NCBI GenBank assembly: GCA_934718275.1
Contig: CAKUZD010000008.1
Location: forward strand, 1-64,000
DNA from: an uncultured Candidatus Melainabacteria bacterium
GTDB lineage: Bacteria > Cyanobacteriota > Vampirovibrionia > Gastranaerophilales > Gastranaerophilaceae
Direction: 5' to 3'
Length of the DNA stretch: 64,000 bases
The notes beneath the pieces were generated by a model. The model did not search any database. It was given only the letters and a program-made list of their open reading frames with translations, and was not told where the DNA came from. Each line of letters starts with the position of its first letter. Positions within the stretch are counted from its first letter, which is position 1. Shown one piece after another: positions 51,032 to 60,332 of this stretch. The position numbers and the translations under genes are program-made.

Positions 51032-51934
51032 TCAGCTCCTTAAATATTTTAGAACCTTTGTAATTTTTTGATCCGGCTCAATTTGTAATTCTATTATTTC
51101 ATCCGCAAATGGTTTTGTAAAGCGTAAAAAGTATGATTGAAGAACTTGTTCTTCTGTTTTTACTTTACCAATTCCGGCACCATATAATGTGTCGTTGTAT
51201 ATCGGATGGTTTATGCTTTTCATGTGAACTCTAATTTGATGTGTACGTCCTGTGATAAGAGTTAATTCTACGTATGTAGCATCTTTAAAGCGTTCTATTA
51301 CCTTTACAATTGTTTTTGAAGGTTTTCCGTCTTTTCTGGTAGTCATTTTATGTGGTTGATTTGGATTTCTTCCGATTGGAGAATTTATTTCAAATTCGTC
51401 TTGTAAAATTACTCCTTTTACTATTGCTCTATATTTTTTCGTTATAGTATGTTCTTTGATTTGTTTTGCTAAAAATTCGTGTGATTTATTATTTTTAGCA
51501 ATCATTAAAAGCCCTGATGTATTTCTGTCTAATCTATGTAGAATTCCTCGTCTGAATTCTCCGTTTATATCAGATAAATTATCTCCATACTTAAATAAAA
51601 GTGCATTAACAAGCGTGTTTTCTCTTTCAATTGTAGTTGGATGAGTAAGCATTCCTGACGGTTTATTTACTACTAACATATTTTCATCTTGATAAATAAT
51701 ATCTAATTGAATATTTTGTGGAAGAATTTTTATTTCTTCGTCTTCAGGAAGTTCAAATTCTATTTTGTCGTTTTCTCTGAGAGTGTAAGATGGTTTTTTG
51801 GTTGAAGAATTAACTAATACATTTCCATTTTTTATAAAGTTCTGAATTTTAGAACGTGATAAATTGGGATTAATTTCTGATAAAAAACTATCCAATCTTT
51901 TGTTATCATCATTTTCTTCAACAAAAATTATCAT
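51032..51934 (-). CDS. RluA/RluD-family rRNA pseudouridine synthase
   Basis: The 300-residue enzyme has an N-terminal S4 RNA-binding domain (KRLDSFLSEINPNLSRSKIQNFIKNGNV) and the catalytic signature GILHRLDRNTSGLLMIAKNN (Asp in HRLDRNTSG, about 130-140), followed by LITGRTHQIRVHMKSI. It isomerises specific uridines of 23S rRNA. RluD is the closest fit by architecture, although target specificity cannot be assigned from sequence. Confidence 0.93.
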   Translation of the reverse strand: MIIFVEENDDNKRLDSFLSEINPNLSRSKIQNFIKNGNVLVNSSTKKPSYTLRENDKIEFELPEDEEIKILPQNIQLDIIYQDENMLVVNKPSGMLTHPTTIERENTLVNALLFKYGDNLSDINGEFRRGILHRLDRNTSGLLMIAKNNKSHEFLAKQIKEHTITKKYRAIVKGVILQDEFEINSPIGRNPNQPHKMTTRKDGKPSKTIVKVIERFKDATYVELTLITGRTHQIRVHMKSINHPIYNDTLYGAGIGKVKTEEQVLQSYFLRFTKPFADEIIELQIEPDQKITKVLKYLRS

Positions 51935-51969
51935 ATATATTTAATAGCAGATATAAAAAACTTGGTCAA

Positions 51970-52215
51970 CTAAATTTTAAATTTAAAATCAAAACCTTTA
52001 AGCAATTCACTTGGAGTAATATCTAATGCATTGGCAATTTTTACTAAAGTTGAAAATTTTAAATCAACAAGTCCGTTTTCTATTCTGCTTTGAGTCGCAG
52101 ATGTGATTAACAGACTTTTATAGGCAAATTCATTTAAAGACTGTTTCTTTTGTAATCTAAGTTTCCTGATGTGTTCACCAAATAAATGTAACAAATTTTC
52201 ATTTTGCCGTTGCAT
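51970..52215 (-). CDS. XRE-family HTH regulator
   Basis: The 81-residue protein is a compact Cro/C1-type domain: GEHIRKLRLQKKQSLNEFAY, then SATQSRIENGLVDLKFSTLVKIANALDITPSELL. Its ATG at 52215 lies seven bases after a minus-strand TATAAT (52223-52228 on the plus strand), without a ribosome-binding site, which suggests a leaderless mRNA. It is divergent from a pilin gene, with a strong palindrome between, so it probably regulates that pilin and itself. Confidence 0.85.
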   Translation of the reverse strand: MQRQNENLLHLFGEHIRKLRLQKKQSLNEFAYKSLLITSATQSRIENGLVDLKFSTLVKIANALDITPSELLKGFDFKFKI

Positions 52216-52238
52216 ACATGTAATTATACGGCTATAAT
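52210..52238 (+). promoter_or_regulatory. Promoter of the pilin at 52285
   Basis: TTGCAT at 52210-52215, 17-bp spacer, TATAAT at 52233-52238. It overlaps the start of the divergent XRE gene. Confidence 0.7.
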
Positions 52239-52246
52239 GATAGTAA

Positions 52247-52266
52247 GTATTACACGTATGTAATAC
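52247..52266. promoter_or_regulatory. Palindromic operator candidate GTATTACA-CGTA-TGTAATAC
   Basis: Perfect 8-bp arms with a four-base centre lie at the expected start of pilin transcription. A related half-site ATGTAATTATAC (52218-52229) lies between the -35 and -10 boxes. This is a fitting position for repression by the divergent XRE protein. Confidence 0.65.
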
Positions 52267-52284
52267 AAGAGATTGGAGCTGAAT

Positions 52285-53031
52285 ATGAATAAAAATTTGT
52301 TATGCAAAGTTAAAACTTCTTCTATTTTGGGAGAAAATAAATCCGCATTTACGTTAGCAGAAGTGCTTATAACACTTGGGGTAATCGGAGTTGTTGCTGC
52401 TTTAACAATGCCTGCATTAATTGCAAATTACAAAAATAAAGTCCTAATAAATCAATCAAAAAATTCATATTCTAAACTTTCGAATGCGTTAATTTTAGTA
52501 AAAGAACAGAGTGGTTTTGATTCATTTGGAGATTTATTTGGCCCAAATTATACAAATGACGAAATTATTCAGGAATTATCAAAAAGTATTCAAATGACAA
52601 AGATTTGCAAAGCCGGAGAAGATGGGTGTTGGAATTGGAAAACAAAAAATTCTCGCAAACTTTATAAAGACGGTAAAACAATATACTATAGTTATAATCA
52701 CACCAGTTCAGCAGTATTAAATGATGGAAGTGTTATAAGCGTGCATAAATTTCCACACAATGGAGACTGTGAATGGACTAATACAATTAACAAAAGAGAC
52801 GAAAAAGGAAATGTGGTAAAAGACGATAGCGGAAATCCGATAACAGAAAGCAGCTATCAAGACAGATGTGCTCAAATTATTCTTGATGTGAATGGTGCTA
52901 AAGGTCCAAACCAAGTAGGAGCGGATACTTGGGATGTTGGTGTATATGCACAAAAATTAAGAATTGTTAGCGCCACTTTTTTCTATAATGATAAACTTAA
53001 TTATTCGGATTATAGAGAAGGAGAAGATTAA
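52285..53031 (+). CDS. Type II/IV pilin-like protein
   Basis: The 248-residue protein from ATG 52285 (GGAG upstream) has a 24-residue basic leader, then SAFTLAEVLITLGVIGVVAALTMPALI. The C-terminal part has DVNGAKGPNQVGADTW, a variant of the pilin signature, and cysteines (KICKAGEDGCWNW, GDCEWT) likely to form disulfides. Unlike the loci at 21483 and 43378 it has no poly-G tract; control seems to be by the divergent XRE protein and the palindrome. Confidence 0.87.
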   Translation: MNKNLLCKVKTSSILGENKSAFTLAEVLITLGVIGVVAALTMPALIANYKNKVLINQSKNSYSKLSNALILVKEQSGFDSFGDLFGPNYTNDEIIQELSKSIQMTKICKAGEDGCWNWKTKNSRKLYKDGKTIYYSYNHTSSAVLNDGSVISVHKFPHNGDCEWTNTINKRDEKGNVVKDDSGNPITESSYQDRCAQIILDVNGAKGPNQVGADTWDVGVYAQKLRIVSATFFYNDKLNYSDYREGED

Positions 53032-53121
53032 CATAATTTTTTAATAATCAATTGTTTATATGATTTTCATTATATTAATACTTGTTATCATTAACAGGTT
53101 ATTATTATATGGAGGATTTAT

Positions 53122-53805
53122 ATGACAGAACAAGTTGTAGGTGAACAAAGATTTGATTTATCACAAAATTCATTTGTGCTTTTTATTTTAAGTTATGCTC
53201 CCGGTTTGATTGCTGGTGCAATAGCTATTGCTTTTTTAGGTTCTTTTTTACCTAGAGTTGTAGAACATATTGCGTATGTGTTGTTATTTATTGTGATGTT
53301 GATTAAAGCAATTATGGATTTACAATTGAATAAAAGAACTTTAGTTGTTTCTGAAAATTCAATTATTGTTTATCTAAAAAAACGAAAAAATAATATACTT
53401 TTGCAAAAAATAAGTAATGCAGAAATAGCATCTATAAAACAGGTTGGAGAGGAAGCGTTTGCTGTAACTAAAAATGATGGAACTGAAGAAATTATTTTAT
53501 TATCTTGTTCTTTAAAACCTTATAAAACTTTATTATATAGCGTAAAGACTGCTTTATTTAAAGTTTGTGGAGAAAGTAGAACAGATTTTATGCAGGATGA
53601 ATTTTTTGTTAACTATATTAAAACAAAAGTTTTGCCGCAAAAGTTGTTAAAAGAAGATAAAGATGCAAAAATGTTAAGAATTTTTCTTGTTACCTTGTAC
53701 ATAGTTTTGGCCGTACTTCCGTCTGTTTTATGTATATTAGCACTTTTAATAATTCTTCTTACTTCTTTAGTAGTGTTCTTAAAGGGGATAATAGCAATAT
53801 TTTAA
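53122..53805 (+). CDS. Membrane protein with PH-like middle domain, unknown
   Basis: The 227-residue protein has two N-terminal membrane helices (about 20-65) and one or two C-terminal ones (about 185-225). The soluble middle (NKRTLVVSENSIIVYLKKRK, IASIKQVGEEAFAVTKNDGT) has the strand pattern of bacterial PH-like domains. ATGGAGGATTTAT precedes ATG. A terminator follows. Family not certain. Confidence 0.55.
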   Translation: MTEQVVGEQRFDLSQNSFVLFILSYAPGLIAGAIAIAFLGSFLPRVVEHIAYVLLFIVMLIKAIMDLQLNKRTLVVSENSIIVYLKKRKNNILLQKISNAEIASIKQVGEEAFAVTKNDGTEEIILLSCSLKPYKTLLYSVKTALFKVCGESRTDFMQDEFFVNYIKTKVLPQKLLKEDKDAKMLRIFLVTLYIVLAVLPSVLCILALLIILLTSLVVFLKGIIAIF

Positions 53806-53828
53806 TCAAAATTGAATATTTAACAAAT

Positions 53829-53858
53829 AATCAGGGTGTTTTTTTATTCACCCTGATT
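53829..53858. terminator. Hairpin terminator between convergent genes
   Basis: AATCAGGGTG (53829-53838) pairs with CACCCTGATT (53849-53858) around a T-rich loop. Confidence 0.8.
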
Positions 53859-53886
53859 TAATTTTATAAAAATTAAAATTTAATAA

Positions 53887-54357
53887 TTACATTTTTTTTA
53901 CTAAAATCAGTATGATAAGCGCAATTACTCCAATATTTATAAATATATCCGAAATATTAAATATTGGGAAATGGATAAAATTTAATTGAAAATAATCTCT
54001 CACAAATCCATATACAATTCTTTCATGTAAATTTCCTGCAATTCCGGCCGATAATAATGCGATAAAAAAACAGGTTTTCAAAGATATGGATTTCAAGTGG
54101 TGAATAACATGAAGTGCTAAAAGAACAAGTGCAATCATTGATAAAATTATCAATAACTCTCTTGAGTTTTGCAAAATGCTAAATGCTGCACCGGTATTTT
54201 TTATATAATTTAAGGAGAATACAGCATTTGATAATTTGTATCCATGAACAAGTTTGTCAACTAAAATGCTTGATGTATAAAGGTTGGCAAATATAAAAAA
54301 TACATAACAAATGATAAAATATACAAGTTTACTTGTTTTTTCAATTCCTTTACTCAT
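53887..54357 (-). CDS. lspA: Lipoprotein signal peptidase (signal peptidase II)
   Basis: The 156-residue membrane aspartic protease cleaves prolipoproteins. Four membrane helices are visible. The two catalytic aspartates are in GFVRDYF (about 120) and FNISDIFINIG (about 135), with the preceding GIAGNLHERIVYG matching the GGxxGNxxDR motif but with Glu in place of Asp. NYIKNTGAAFS is the NxGAAFS motif. It shares one base with the upstream gene. Confidence 0.93.
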   Translation of the reverse strand: MSKGIEKTSKLVYFIICYVFFIFANLYTSSILVDKLVHGYKLSNAVFSLNYIKNTGAAFSILQNSRELLIILSMIALVLLALHVIHHLKSISLKTCFFIALLSAGIAGNLHERIVYGFVRDYFQLNFIHFPIFNISDIFINIGVIALIILILVKKM

Positions 54358-55262
54358 TATTTTTTGCTTTCATTTTCGTTTTCTATTTTCACAAACTTGT
54401 TTTCCGGAATAACATTAACTCTTGTCATTATAAATGCAAGACCGCCCATATATACTCGGATTTGGTTGTTTGTGTAATTTTCAGCCCGAGTAATTCCGAT
54501 TGAGGCAACTGTATACTCATTCACGTTGTTTGAGTTTGAGTGGAATACTCTTTCCAAAATGTTGTCCTCGGGGAGTTTTCTAAAAGCTTCGTCAGATTTT
54601 GTTTGTGGATAAATAATGTTTTCTTTATTTATAGATGCTATAACAAGAGTATCTTTAGGAGCTTTTACTTTCAATGTTGATGTATAATCTTGATTGGCAC
54701 CAATTTGTTTTGGGGCATTTAGTTCAATTTTTGTATACCTTGCATCTCCATATTTTAAAGTTGATGTTTCATCTATTATTTTTTCAGAGTTAATCAACCA
54801 TTTTGAACCTTGCTTTTCCAAAAAATAAACGCATTTTGATGTTGAATAAAGTTCTCCAATAACAGAAATTTCTCCAACTTTTTCTGTAGATGTTGCAATT
54901 GCCGTTTCGTTGACAGTTACTGTTGCGTAATTGTCGCTAAACTCTATATTGTTAATTTGGGTTTTGTATATTATGTCAGGATACGTATCCCAAGTTTCTT
55001 TAATTAGTTTAAAATATACTTCTTTATTAAAGCCATCGGAATTCACAAAATTTTCAGAATAAAGCTTTGATAACCCATCTAAATCATATTTGTTTGTATA
55101 AACGGCTTGTTGGTCTATGATAGCTTTTATATCATTATATGTTGTTTTGTAAATTCTATTTTGCTCAATTCTATTTCTTTGAGCAGTTAAGACACCTGCT
55201 TGAACAGGACAAATATTTGCAAGTAATAAAGCGGATATAATTAAAACGGATATCTTTTTCAT
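54357..55262 (-). CDS. Secreted protein with SnoaL/NTF2-like domain
   Basis: The 301-residue protein has a signal peptide MKKISVLIISALLLANICPVQA-G. About 35-165 fit an NTF2-like fold: an N-terminal helix (DIKAIIDQQAVYTNKYDLDG), LSKLYSENFVNSDGF, then strands ending TSKCVYFLEKQGSKWLINSE. The rest is a beta-rich domain. It may bind a ligand in the periplasm; the ligand is unknown. The stop overlaps the lspA start, so the two form an operon. Confidence 0.7.
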   Translation of the reverse strand: MKKISVLIISALLLANICPVQAGVLTAQRNRIEQNRIYKTTYNDIKAIIDQQAVYTNKYDLDGLSKLYSENFVNSDGFNKEVYFKLIKETWDTYPDIIYKTQINNIEFSDNYATVTVNETAIATSTEKVGEISVIGELYSTSKCVYFLEKQGSKWLINSEKIIDETSTLKYGDARYTKIELNAPKQIGANQDYTSTLKVKAPKDTLVIASINKENIIYPQTKSDEAFRKLPEDNILERVFHSNSNNVNEYTVASIGITRAENYTNNQIRVYMGGLAFIMTRVNVIPENKFVKIENENESKK

Positions 55263-55327
55263 ATCTATAATTATACATAAAAAATTTTTTTGTGCTACTA
55301 TTTACTCAGTAAATTAGGAGAGAAAAA

Positions 55328-57820
55328 ATGAAAGACGCTTATTTTCCTCAGGAAATAGAAAAAAAATGGCAGCAAAAATGGGAAGAAGATAAAGTTTTTA
55401 AAACTCCGGAGGACAGTGACAAGCCGAAATACTTTGCATTGTCTATGTTTCCATATCCATCCGGAAAGTTACACATGGGACACGTTAGAAACTATACTAT
55501 TACAGATGTAATTGCTCGTTTTAAAAAAATGAATGGTTTTAATGTTCTTCATCCGATGGGATGGGACAGTTTTGGGCTTCCTGCAGAAAATGCTGCGATG
55601 AAACACGGTGTAGATCCTGAAAAATGGACAGTAGAAAATATCGCATATATGACAAAACAATTGAAAATGCTTGGTTTGTCTTATGATTGGGATAGAGAAG
55701 TTACAACTTGCAAACCTGATTATTATAAATGGACACAGTGGTTGTTTTTGCAATTGTACAAAAAAGGGTTGGCATATAAAAAAGAAGCTGCAGTAAATTG
55801 GTGTGATGAATGCGGAACGGTACTTGCAAATGAACAAGTTATTGATGGCAAGTGTTGGAGATGCGATAATGTTGTTGAGAAAAAATATTTGTCACAATGG
55901 TTTTTGAAAATTACTGATTATGCTGAAGTTTTGTTAGAAGATTTAGATAAATTGACCGGCTGGGGTGATAATGTAAAAACAATGCAAGCAAATTGGATTG
56001 GAAAATCTCAAGGTGCTATTTTTAGATTTAAAGTCAAAGAAATTGATGGGATGGAAATTCCTGTTTATACAACAAGACCTGATACTGTTCACGGTATAAC
56101 TTATCTTGTTGTAGCTCCTGAATATAAAGACATTGAGAAGTTAACAACTGCCGAAAATAAAGCAGCTGTTGATGAATATAGAGCAAATGCTCGAAAAATG
56201 ACTGAAATAGAACGTCTTTCTACAGAAAGGGAAAAAACGGGTGTTCCTCTTGGAACTCACTGTATAAATCCGTTTACAGGAGAAGAATTCCCTCTATGGA
56301 CTGCAGATTATGCTTTGGCTGAATATGGGACAGGTGCGGTAATGGCTGTTCCTACCCATGATACAAGGGATTTTGCTTTTGCAAAAAAATATAATTTGCC
56401 ATTGAAAGTTGTAATTAATCCAAAGGATAAGACTTTGGTTGCAAAAGATTTGACTGAAGCATATACAGAGGAAGGCATTTTAGTAAATTCAAATGAGTTT
56501 GACGGCATGAGTAATGAAGAAGCTAAAAAAGCAATTACTCAAAAGGCTGTTGACGAAGGTTTTGGAGAATTTAAAACGCAATACAGACTTAGAGATTGGT
56601 TGGTTTCACGTCAAAGATATTGGGGTGCTCCAATTCCTGTTGTATATTGCGAAAAATGTGGAATTCAACCTGTTCCGGAGGAACAACTTCCTGTTATGCT
56701 TCCGAAAGATGTTGATTTTAGTGTTGTTGGAAAATCTCCTATTACAACTTCAAAGACATTTGTAAATACAACTTGTCCTTGTTGTGGAGGACCGGCAAAA
56801 CGAGAAACAGATACAATGGATACATTTGTTTGTTCAAGTTGGTATTATTTGAGATATTCAGATGCAAAGAACGATAAAATGCCATTTGCGAAAGATAAGG
56901 TTAACAAATGGTTACCGGTAGATCAATACGTTGGCGGTATTGAACATGCGATTTTACATTTGTTGTATTCAAGATTTTTCACAAAAGCATTGAGGGATTT
57001 AGGGCTTTTAGATTTTGATGAGCCTTTCAAAAACTTGTTAACTCAAGGCATGGTTCTTAAAGATGGTTCTAAAATGTCTAAATCTAAGGGAAACACTGTT
57101 GACCCTGATGAAATATTTGAAAACTATGGAGCGGATACTGCCAGATTATTTATACTTTCTGATTCCCCTCCGGCAAGAGATTTTGATTGGTCAGATGCCG
57201 GTGTTGAAGGCTGTTACAAGTTCTTAAACAGGGTTTGGAGGTTGATTGCTGCGAATGCAGATGATATCAAACTTGATTATCCTGAGCTTTCAAAAGGTTC
57301 TTTAAAAAAGAAAGAAAATGATGACTTGTTACGTTTGGTTCATATTGCAATTAAAGGAATTACGAATGATATTTCAAATGATTTCCAATTCAATACGGTA
57401 ATTTCAAAATATAGAGAACTTGTAAATGCAATTTATGATTGGCGCGGCAAAAAGTCAAATTTGGATGATGAAGATAAGTCGATTTTGAGTTTTGCAATTG
57501 TTTCATTGATAAAGTTAATGTCACCTGTTGCAGTTCACTTGTGTGAAGAAGCTTGGAGCGATTTAGGCGGAAAAGAGTCCGTTCACGCCCAAAAATGGCC
57601 GGAATGGAATGAAGATTTGGCTAAAGCAAGCTCTATTACTTTGGTTGTTCAAATTAATGGTAAAGTTAAAGACAAAATTGAGGCAGATGAGGCGTTGTCT
57701 CAAGATGAATTGAAAGAACTTGCACTATCAAGTGCAAAAGTCAAAGAATTGACCGCTGGAAAAACAATAGTAAAAACAATTGTAGTTCCGAAAAAATTGG
57801 TTAATATTGTTGTAAAATAG
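55328..57820 (+). CDS. leuS: Leucyl-tRNA synthetase
   Basis: The 830-residue class I synthetase has the HIGH motif as HMGH (49-52, in PYPSGKLHMGHVRNY), the editing domain (TTRPDTVHGITYLVVAPEY, about 253-271), a zinc module (CEKCGIQPVPEEQ; CPCCGG) and KMSKS (about 582-586). GGAGAGAAAAA precedes ATG. A terminator follows. Normal in length for the bacterial form. Confidence 0.98.
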   Translation: MKDAYFPQEIEKKWQQKWEEDKVFKTPEDSDKPKYFALSMFPYPSGKLHMGHVRNYTITDVIARFKKMNGFNVLHPMGWDSFGLPAENAAMKHGVDPEKWTVENIAYMTKQLKMLGLSYDWDREVTTCKPDYYKWTQWLFLQLYKKGLAYKKEAAVNWCDECGTVLANEQVIDGKCWRCDNVVEKKYLSQWFLKITDYAEVLLEDLDKLTGWGDNVKTMQANWIGKSQGAIFRFKVKEIDGMEIPVYTTRPDTVHGITYLVVAPEYKDIEKLTTAENKAAVDEYRANARKMTEIERLSTEREKTGVPLGTHCINPFTGEEFPLWTADYALAEYGTGAVMAVPTHDTRDFAFAKKYNLPLKVVINPKDKTLVAKDLTEAYTEEGILVNSNEFDGMSNEEAKKAITQKAVDEGFGEFKTQYRLRDWLVSRQRYWGAPIPVVYCEKCGIQPVPEEQLPVMLPKDVDFSVVGKSPITTSKTFVNTTCPCCGGPAKRETDTMDTFVCSSWYYLRYSDAKNDKMPFAKDKVNKWLPVDQYVGGIEHAILHLLYSRFFTKALRDLGLLDFDEPFKNLLTQGMVLKDGSKMSKSKGNTVDPDEIFENYGADTARLFILSDSPPARDFDWSDAGVEGCYKFLNRVWRLIAANADDIKLDYPELSKGSLKKKENDDLLRLVHIAIKGITNDISNDFQFNTVISKYRELVNAIYDWRGKKSNLDDEDKSILSFAIVSLIKLMSPVAVHLCEEAWSDLGGKESVHAQKWPEWNEDLAKASSITLVVQINGKVKDKIEADEALSQDELKELALSSAKVKELTAGKTIVKTIVVPKKLVNIVVK

Positions 57821-57840
57821 TCAAAAATAACAATATAGTT

Positions 57841-57872
57841 AAAAAGGTGCGTTCATTGAACGCATCTTTTTT
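57841..57872 (+). terminator. Rho-independent terminator after leuS
   Basis: AAAAAGGTGCGTTC (57841-57854) pairs with GAACGCATCTTTTT (57858-57871) with one G-T; loop ATT; T run after. Confidence 0.92.
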
Positions 57873-58072
57873 ATAATGTTTTATATCAAATTGTGTAGGT
57901 AAAGATTTTTCGAATTTGTTTATAATGACAATTCCTTTAATTACTTATTGTCTTAATAATTTATTGTCTTATTGCCTTTTAAAATTTCTCTTTACAAATA
58001 GTAAAATTCAACACTTATGCATATTTATGTATTATAATTATGAATGTAGATTTATAAATAAGGGATAGAACT

Positions 58073-59452
58073 TTGAATAATAAAAAATACTATTTTATCG
58101 CAATTGGCGGTGTTGGAATGAGTGGGCTTGCTAAGTATTTATTGGAAAACGGATGCGATGTGTCAGGCTCAGATATTGTGGATAGCAAATATATTGATAA
58201 ATTAAGAAAATTAGGTGCAAAGGTTTACATCGGTCAGAAAAAAGAAAATGTTCCTTCTGATGCTATCGTTGTTGCAAGTACAGCTATTAGAGAAACTAAT
58301 CCTGAAATGATTAGGGCAAGAGAATTAGGGTTGAAGGTTTATCACCGTTCTGATATTTTGGCAGAAATTTCAAGATGGGGTAAGTTTTTTATTGGTTATT
58401 CCGGTACTCACGGAAAAACTACTACCAGCGGGCTTTCTTCCTATGTTTTAGAAAAAGCCGGATTGAAACCATCCTACGTTGTAGGTGGAATTATTCCGGA
58501 AATAGGAAACAACGCGCATTCTCAAGATGGCAAATTTTTCTGTGCTGAACTCGATGAAAGCGATGGAACGATTGTAAAATATGCTCCAAATATTTGTGTT
58601 GTAAATAATTTAGAACCTGATCATTTGGATTTCTATAAAGATGGTTTAAAGTCTATTTTAGAAACTTTTGAAAAATTTATTTCTAATATGGGTGATGATG
58701 CTATAGTTCTTGTTAATAAGGATTGTGAGGCGACAATGTCCTTGCATTCGCACAAAACTATGACGTTTGGTTTTTCAGATGCTGATTATACTGCGAAAAA
58801 TATTGAATTTAAGTCTGATTGTACAACGTTTGACGTTTATTATAAAGGTGAATTTTTAACTGATTTGAAAATAATCTTGCGTGGTAAACATAATGTATAT
58901 AATGCGTTATCTGTTCTTGCCAGTTTGCATCAAGCAGGTGTTGATATAAGTATTATAAAACCACATTTTGCGACTTTTTCAGGAATGGGTAGACGTTTCC
59001 AAAAGGTTGGAGAATTTGACGGTGTAACTGTTTTTGATGATTACGCACATCATCCGACTGAAGTCAAAGCAACATTGTCTTCTGCGGAGGGAATGACGGG
59101 AAAACGTGTTATAGCAGTTTTTCAGCCACATAGGTATACAAGATTAAAAAATCTTTGGAATGATTTTTTAGGTGCATTTTCGGGGGTTGATAAAGTTGTT
59201 GTAACAGATGTGTACGCTGCTTCAGAGGATAAGATTGAAGGTGTAAATTCTGAAAATTTTGTAAAAGATTTGAGTGAACGAATTTCTATTCCTTGCGAAT
59301 ATATAGGTGGCTCAATTGAAGATGTTGCCAAAAAACTTTATCCGGAACTTAAAAAAGATGATGTTGTAATAGGTCTTGGAGCAGGAACAATTACAAATTT
59401 ATCAAAAGAGTTGATGAACGCAAGAAGTGAGGCTGTTGGTGCTACAAACTGA
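58073..59452 (+). CDS. murC: UDP-N-acetylmuramate--L-alanine ligase
   Basis: The 459-residue enzyme adds the first amino acid of the peptidoglycan stem. N-terminal UDP-binding IGGVGMSGLAKYLLENG (11-27), P-loop GYSGTHGKTTTSG (about 107-119), NNLEPDHLDFY and the C-terminal DDYAHHPTEVKATL (about 323-336) are all present. The start is TTG, with AAGGGAT upstream. It is followed by murB with a 26-bp overlap. Confidence 0.97.
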   Translation: MNNKKYYFIAIGGVGMSGLAKYLLENGCDVSGSDIVDSKYIDKLRKLGAKVYIGQKKENVPSDAIVVASTAIRETNPEMIRARELGLKVYHRSDILAEISRWGKFFIGYSGTHGKTTTSGLSSYVLEKAGLKPSYVVGGIIPEIGNNAHSQDGKFFCAELDESDGTIVKYAPNICVVNNLEPDHLDFYKDGLKSILETFEKFISNMGDDAIVLVNKDCEATMSLHSHKTMTFGFSDADYTAKNIEFKSDCTTFDVYYKGEFLTDLKIILRGKHNVYNALSVLASLHQAGVDISIIKPHFATFSGMGRRFQKVGEFDGVTVFDDYAHHPTEVKATLSSAEGMTGKRVIAVFQPHRYTRLKNLWNDFLGAFSGVDKVVVTDVYAASEDKIEGVNSENFVKDLSERISIPCEYIGGSIEDVAKKLYPELKKDDVVIGLGAGTITNLSKELMNARSEAVGATN

Positions 59453-60332
59453 TTTTGATATCAAAAAATTAACAACAATTAAGATAGGCGGACCTATTGC
59501 CAAATTTTATTCGCCTGAAACAGTTGAGGAATTTGTTCAAATTGCTGAAAAAGAGCCTAAGTCTTTTGTCGCAGGTAACTTATCAAATGTGATAATTTCA
59601 TCATTTGGGTATAATGGTGCTGTAATTTCTACTAAAAAACTTGACAATATTAGTATTAATGGCGCAAGAGTTATTGCTGGAGCCGGTGTAAGGGGAACAA
59701 AGTTGTCTAAACTTGCTTGTGAAAATGGGTTGAGTGGAATGGAATTTATGATAGCTTTCCCGGGTTCTATCGGTGGTGAGGTTTGTATGAACGCCGGAGC
59801 ACATGGGCAAAATGTTGCATCAATTTTAAAATCTGCTAGAGTTTATTCTCAAAACAAAGGGGTCGTAACTTTATCAAATGAAGATTTAAAATTTGATTAT
59901 AGGACTTCTGTTTGCCAACACGAAGATTATTCTGTTTTGGAAGCTGAATTTGAGTTGTTACCAAAAACAAGAGAAGAAATTCAGGATAAAATGAATGAAA
60001 ATTTAACTTTTAGAAAAAATAAACAGCCTGACTTGACTATGCCTAATTGTGGAAGTACTTTTAAAAACCCAAAAGGTGATTCAGCAGGAAGATTGTTGGA
60101 TGTTGTTGGCGTAAAAGGTTTAAAAATAGGTGGAATGAAAGTTTGGGAAAATCATGCAAACTTTATTATAAATGATGGAAATGGAACATCATTAGATGCA
60201 CTCCGTTTGATGTTTGAGATGTATAAAAGAGTTAAAGAAAGATTTGGTATAGAGTTACAGCCGGAAGTTAGATTTTTGGGCGGTAATAATAAGGATGAGG
60301 TTGAGATATGCAAGATATTGTATCAAAAATAG
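59427..60332 (+). CDS. murB: UDP-N-acetylenolpyruvoylglucosamine reductase
   Basis: The 301-residue FAD enzyme reduces UDP-GlcNAc-enolpyruvate to UDP-MurNAc. The FAD site is VAGNLSNVI (usually GxGSNLL, so changed in the first residues), then GLSGMEFMIAFPGSIGGEVCMNAGAHGQNV. The active-site serine is in NCGSTFKNPKGDSAGRLLD, and the final PEVRFLG is typical. Type II (no Y-loop). GTG start inside murC. It overlaps ddl by 25 bp. Confidence 0.96.
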   Translation: MRLLVLQTDFDIKKLTTIKIGGPIAKFYSPETVEEFVQIAEKEPKSFVAGNLSNVIISSFGYNGAVISTKKLDNISINGARVIAGAGVRGTKLSKLACENGLSGMEFMIAFPGSIGGEVCMNAGAHGQNVASILKSARVYSQNKGVVTLSNEDLKFDYRTSVCQHEDYSVLEAEFELLPKTREEIQDKMNENLTFRKNKQPDLTMPNCGSTFKNPKGDSAGRLLDVVGVKGLKIGGMKVWENHANFIINDGNGTSLDALRLMFEMYKRVKERFGIELQPEVRFLGGNNKDEVEICKILYQK

